Of a stretch of 10,278 nucleotides of DNA, positions 7,109 through 10,278 are shown piece by piece. The notes under the pieces were generated by a model, which saw nothing but the letters and a program-made list of their open reading frames with translations, ran no database searches and was not told where the DNA came from. Each line of letters begins with the position of its first letter. Position 1 is the stretch's first letter. The stretch comes from Chloroflexota bacterium (GTDB taxonomy: Bacteria > Chloroflexota > Limnocylindria > Limnocylindrales > CSP1-4), in NCBI GenBank assembly GCA_016200745.1, contig JACQEF010000146.1, positions 1 to 10,278 of the forward strand, in the 5' to 3' direction. Both the position numbers and the translations under genes were made by a program.

Positions 7109-7869
7109 GGCAGGCCCGTCGCGTCGTCATGCGTGGCCAACCTCGGCGCGGCACCGGGAACGGCCATCGCGACCAGCGGTCCGGCAAGCCCGCCGGCGAT
7201 GATCCCGATCCCCGGCCCGAAGGCCAGGCTGGAGGCGACCGCCACCACGGCCCCACTGCACGCGGCCACGAGCTCGCGCCGGCCGGCCACGAGCCCGACC
7301 GCCAGTCCGATCATCGCCGCGGGGAACACGACGTCGAGCCCGAATCGAGCAGGGTCGGGGATCTGCCCGCCGATCGTCACCCCGGCCAGCGTCGCCACGT
7401 TCCACGGGATCCAGGTCGAACCGATCGCCGCGATCCAGTAGCCGCGCTCATCCGTTCGCCCGATCCGCGAGAAGTGGCCGACGCTGAGCGCGAACGCCTC
7501 GTCCGTCAGCACGTGGGCCATGAGCGCGCGCCGAGGCGCCGGGATCGACTTGAGGCTTGGCGCGAGCGCGGCGGAATAGAGCAGGTGGCGCGCGTTGAGC
7601 AGCGCGGTCAGCAGGATGACCCCGGGCCAGGCCAATCCGTTCGCGACGTAGCCGACCGCCGCGAACTGGGCGGCACCCGCGAACACGATGAGGCTCATCG
7701 CCACGGCCTCGATCGGCGAGAACCCGGCGTTGCGCGCGGAGAGGCCGTAGACGAACCCGAACGCGCCAGCCGAGACCGCGATCCCGAGCCCCTCGACGAT
7801 CAGCTGCCGGCGGCTCGCCGCCAGGAGCGCCGGCTCCGTTCCGCCGGCGCCCGCCGCGACCCTCTTCAG
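7105..7869 (-). CDS. azlC: AzlC family amino acid exporter subunit
   Basis: This is the larger subunit of an AzlCD-type exporter in the cytoplasmic membrane. Family signatures are clear: FAGAAQFAAVGY in the second hydrophobic segment, LLNARHLLYSAALAP, and LTDEAFALSVG. Several further hydrophobic segments follow, giving a normal total of about 250 residues. The stop overlaps the azlD start by 4 bases. The start is unresolved: the frame stays open upstream, but no ATG, GTG or TTG lies between the end of the preceding gene and the first membrane segment. The given start is a CTG whose last two bases overlap the preceding stop (CTGA). The nearest ATGs in frame (7977, 7992) would overlap the neighbouring gene by more than 100 bases and add an arginine-rich stretch that looks non-coding. 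The function call is firm and the start is not. Confidence 0.85.
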   Translation of the reverse strand: MKRVAAGAGGTEPALLAASRRQLIVEGLGIAVSAGAFGFVYGLSARNAGFSPIEAVAMSLIVFAGAAQFAAVGYVANGLAWPGVILLTALLNARHLLYSAALAPSLKSIPAPRRALMAHVLTDEAFALSVGHFSRIGRTDERGYWIAAIGSTWIPWNVATLAGVTIGGQIPDPARFGLDVVFPAAMIGLAVGLVAGRRELVAACSGAVVAVASSLAFGPGIGIIAGGLAGPLVAMAVPGAAPRLATHDDATGLP

Positions 7870-8138
7870 CGCAGGAAGGTCTGGCCGCAGGTGCCGTCGC
7901 AGACGACGTAGACGGCGTGCTTCTCGGCGGCGTACCCCGCGGCGTGGAGGAGGCCCGCGCAGCCCTTCGTCGGGCATTTCCAGACCCACCATCGCTCGCT
8001 GGCGTCGAGGGGCGTCGTCTCGTTCGCGAGCTTGCCGGCAAGATCGTCGCGGGCCGCGACCAGCGAGGCGATCAGCTTGGCGCGATCGGCCTCGGTCTCG
8101 CTCGTGTACGGGTAGTTCTGGCTGACGTTCGAGGTCAC
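7866..8138 (-). CDS. Hypothetical small four-cysteine protein, possible zinc ribbon
   Basis: I do not recognise this family. The 90-residue product has a polar helical first half (about 14-42, rich in Ala, Glu, Lys, Asp), then WWVWKCPTKGC with Cys55 and Cys60, and near the end VVCDGTC with Cys80 and Cys84. The C-x4-C ... C-x3-C pattern, with aromatic residues before the first pair, suggests a single zinc-binding ribbon. There is no signal peptide or membrane segment. The GTG start at 8138 has a strong AGGGAGGGG ribosome site, which favours it over longer readings of the frame. A weak -10-like GATACT lies about 40 bases upstream. Its stop abuts the azlC reading frame, so it may be co-transcribed with azlCD, but nothing ties it to transport. 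Confidence 0.75.
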   Translation of the reverse strand: MTSNVSQNYPYTSETEADRAKLIASLVAARDDLAGKLANETTPLDASERWWVWKCPTKGCAGLLHAAGYAAEKHAVYVVCDGTCGQTFLR

Positions 8139-8141
8139 GTG

Positions 8142-8150
8142 CCCCTCCCT
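8142..8150 (-). promoter_or_regulatory. Ribosome binding site of the four-cysteine protein gene
   Basis: On the minus strand AGGGAGGGG ends 3 bases before the GTG at 8138. It is the strongest Shine-Dalgarno in the right half of the window and decides the start of this small gene. Confidence 0.6.
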
Positions 8151-8209
8151 GCGCGCGCCGGACGGCGACCGGTCGCGGCAGTATCGCATGGCGCGTTCGG
8201 GATCGCCCT

Positions 8210-9879
8210 TCAGAGGACGGACGGCAACCCGGCGCTGCGGGGATCCGCGGCCGCGGCCAGCGACCCGTCCGGGGCGGCCGGTCCGCCGTCGACAAGCTCG
8301 ATCGCATGCTCGTGGCCGAGGTCGCCGTCGAACGGCTCGGTCAACGTCACCGGGTGTCCCAGCGCGGCGAGCGTCTCGGCGATCCCAGGCCGGTGGCGCG
8401 GCTCGAGCCGGACCTCGACCGGGGGCGCGAAGTGCTCCGCGGGCTCCACGTACCAGCGCGGGGCGGTGACCCCGGTCCGCACGTCCACACCGCCGTCCAC
8501 GAGGGCCGAGACCAGCTGGGCGTGGAGCTGCGGCTGGGCGTCGCCGCCCATCGAGCCGGCGATGACCCACGGACCGGGTTGGCCGTCACGGAACAGCATC
8601 CCGGGGAGCAGCGTGTGCAGCGTCCGCTTGCCCGGCTCGAGCACGTTGGGGTGCGCCGGGTCCAGGCTGAAGTAGCTGCCCCGGTTCTGGTAGTGGATCC
8701 CGGTCGCTGGATCCACCACACCCGAGCCGAACCCGAGGTAGTTCGACTCGATCAGGCTGACCGCGTTGCCATCCCGGTCGACTGCCGCGAGGTAGATCGT
8801 CCCGCCCCCCGATGGGTTCGTCGACGCGGGCGGACGGGTGGCGCGGCGAGGGTCGATGCGGGCGGCGAGCTCGGCGGCGTGACCGGGGTCCAGGAGCTGC
8901 CCGACCGGCACGTCGCGGAAGGCCGGATCGGTCAGGTGGCGGTCCCGGTCGGCCATCGCCAGCTTGGCGGCCTCGATGCCGAGATGGATCCACGCGGGGT
9001 CGGTCGTGCCCTCCGGTCCGAACGCGGCCGCCGGCGGCGGCGCGAACTCGCGCAGGACCGACAGGATCTCGAGGGCGACCACGCCCGAGCTGTTGGGCGG
9101 GTGCGTGGTGACCCGCACACCCCGGTAGTCGAGGGCGATCGGCTCGCCCCAGTCGGCGGTTTGGGCAGCCAGGTCGGCCGCCCGGATCGGCGAGCGATCG
9201 CGGACAGGGCGCGCGCCTGGCGCTCGCCTAGGTCACCGTCGTAGAAGGCATCGAACCCGTCGTTCGCGAGCGCCTCGAGTGTCGCCGCCAGGGCCGGCAT
9301 GCGGACACGTTCCCCCGGTCGCCAGGCGCGGCCGGCGGGACGGTAGACCCGGAAGAACCCGGCAGCCGGGCCGAGCGTCGCCGCGACGATCGGCGAGGTC
9401 GCCTCGACGGCGTCGATGAACCCATCCCAGGCCGGGAAGCCCGCGCGGGCGAGCTCGATCGCCGGTGCCAGGACCGTCTCGCGCGACAGCCGGCCGAACC
9501 GGCGGTGCGCCTCGCCCCACGATCGGACCGCGCCGGGCACCGTGATCGCGTGCGGCCCGCGCAGCGGGATCGTCCCCAGGCCGGCGGCCCGCAGCGCCCG
9601 GGCGCTTGCCCCGGCCGCTGCGCGGCCCGAACCGTTGAGCGCCAGCTGGCGGCCCGAGGCCTGGTCCCAGATCAGCCAGAACGCGTCGCCCCCGATCCCG
9701 CAGCCGTTGGGCATGACCACGCCGAGCACGGCGTTGGTTGCGATGGCCGCATCGACGGCCGTGCCGCCGGCCTGCAGCACGCCGGATCCGGCGGCCGTCG
9801 CGAGGTGATGGGGCGCCACCACCGCGCCACGGATGCCCCGGGCGAGGGGCACCGGCGACCAGGTCTTCGGATCGGTCAC
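8210..9879 (-). pseudogene. Gamma-glutamyltranspeptidase family protein, interrupted by a frame change
   Basis: Members are N-terminal-nucleophile hydrolases that mature by self-cleavage. The first part (GTG at 9879 to about 9200) encodes GTAVDAAIATNAVLG, MPNGCGIGGDAF, LNGSGRA and ITVPGAV, all typical of the family. Between about 9210 and 9190 the homology moves to another frame, where SPIRAADLA, TADWGEPI and HPPNSSGV continue it down to the stop at 8210. The change corresponds to one missing base (or two extra). The second part holds the expected nucleophile Thr in GGGTIYLAAVDRDGNAVSL (Thr codon 8798-8800) and GSMGGDAQPQLHAQ. LNGSGRA replaces the DxRE-type motif of classical enzymes, as in YwrD or acylase-like members, so true gamma-glutamyl activity is doubtful. 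Apart from the shift both halves look well preserved, so a sequencing or assembly error is as likely as a real lesion. Start overlaps the MFS gene stop (GTGA). Confidence 0.88.
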
Positions 9880-10277
9880 CCGCCGGTCTCGCCGGCCACG
9901 GTTGCCGAGCCGGATCCATCGATCTGGTGCTCCTGCGCGCGCAGCCGGGCCAGCGGCAGGAGGGCGACGCCGAGCAGGCCCATCGTCGCCACGAACATCC
10001 CGTCGATCCCGTACCTCGACGCGGCGAACCCGCCGATGAGGCTGCCGATGATCTGGCCGATCCCGAGGAACACCGAGTACAGGCCCATGATCGCGCCGCG
10101 GTCGGCCAGGAAGCGCTCAGAGATGTCGGCGAGGAGTCCGAGGGCCGCCGGGGTCGCGCCGGCCAGCACGAACAGCCCGCCGCCGGCAAGGGCGGCTCCG
10201 GCGATCGGGACCACGATTGGCAGCCCCCCGGCGTGGTTGACGACCAGGCCGGCCGCCACCAGGACGGCGCCGCCCAC
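9876..10277 (-). CDS. Major facilitator superfamily transporter, C-terminal part (5' end outside window)
   Basis: The visible 133 residues contain about four hydrophobic segments, consistent with the last helices of a 12-helix MFS permease. The loop ADISERFLADRGAIMGLYS followed by the glycine-rich helix FLGIGQIIGSLIGG is a typical MFS arrangement. The tail is short and polar (about 20 residues). The substrate cannot be inferred from this fragment. The stop TGA (9876-9878) overlaps the GTG start of the transpeptidase-family gene, which makes co-translation likely and hints at a transporter-plus-hydrolase unit. Confidence 0.8.
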   Translation of the reverse strand: MGGAVLVAAGLVVNHAGGLPIVVPIAGAALAGGGLFVLAGATPAALGLLADISERFLADRGAIMGLYSVFLGIGQIIGSLIGGFAASRYGIDGMFVATMGLLGVALLPLARLRAQEHQIDGSGSATVAGETGG

Positions 10278-10278
10278 G

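Noticed and set aside
8139..8570. Upstream extension of the four-cysteine protein to 234 residues
   Set aside because: The extension overlaps the end of the transpeptidase-family gene and is Arg/Ala/Pro-rich, while a strong ribosome site marks the GTG at 8138.
9150..9175. Programmed -1 frameshift at CCCAAAC in the transpeptidase-family gene
   Set aside because: The heptamer is in the wrong phase for the incoming frame and lies downstream of the point where the homology has already changed frame.

Overview
The window is high-GC DNA (roughly 70% by eye). Genes are tightly packed, starts are often GTG, and adjacent genes on the same strand often overlap by 4 bases. It holds nine gene units and no gene-free stretch longer than 167 bases. 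The style fits a GC-rich Chloroflexota (for example a Limnocylindria-type lineage) or Actinomycetota genome. That placement is inferred from composition, gene content and apparent leaderless starts; there is no rRNA to confirm it. No RNA genes, CRISPR arrays, insertion sequences or attachment sites were seen.

Left part (1-4947), cyanophycin metabolism. The window opens in the last ~75 codons of a cyanophycinase (cphB). After a 40-base gap comes a full-length cyanophycin synthetase (cphA, 949 aa) with all three expected domains. Facing it on the minus strand is a 587-aa relative of CphA. It keeps a degenerate CphA-type N-terminal region and a full CphA-type Mur-ligase module, but the ATP-grasp domain is missing. 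This is the most unusual gene in the window.

Middle part (4948-6733). A 167-base divergent intergenic region separates the Mur-ligase paralogue from a plus-strand pair. It carries a -10-like hexamer 8-9 bases before each start codon with no Shine-Dalgarno, which suggests two leaderless promoters. It also carries a 13-base direct repeat with 16-base spacing that could be an operator. The plus-strand pair is an M20 (carboxypeptidase G2-like) zinc peptidase and a RidA-fold protein, overlapping at GTGA. Next to cyanophycin genes, the M20 enzyme is a plausible but unproven hydrolase for beta-Asp-Arg dipeptides released by cyanophycinase.

Right part (6764-10278), a minus-strand run. Read in its own direction it is an MFS transporter (cut by the window edge), a gamma-glutamyltranspeptidase-family gene broken by a one-base frame change, a 90-aa four-cysteine protein, and the AzlC/AzlD amino-acid exporter pair. 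Most junctions overlap by 4 bases, so these genes are probably partly co-transcribed.

Together the window suggests amino-acid storage (cyanophycin synthesis and breakdown) beside peptide hydrolysis and amino-acid export. The functional link between the cyanophycin half and the export half is inference from proximity only.
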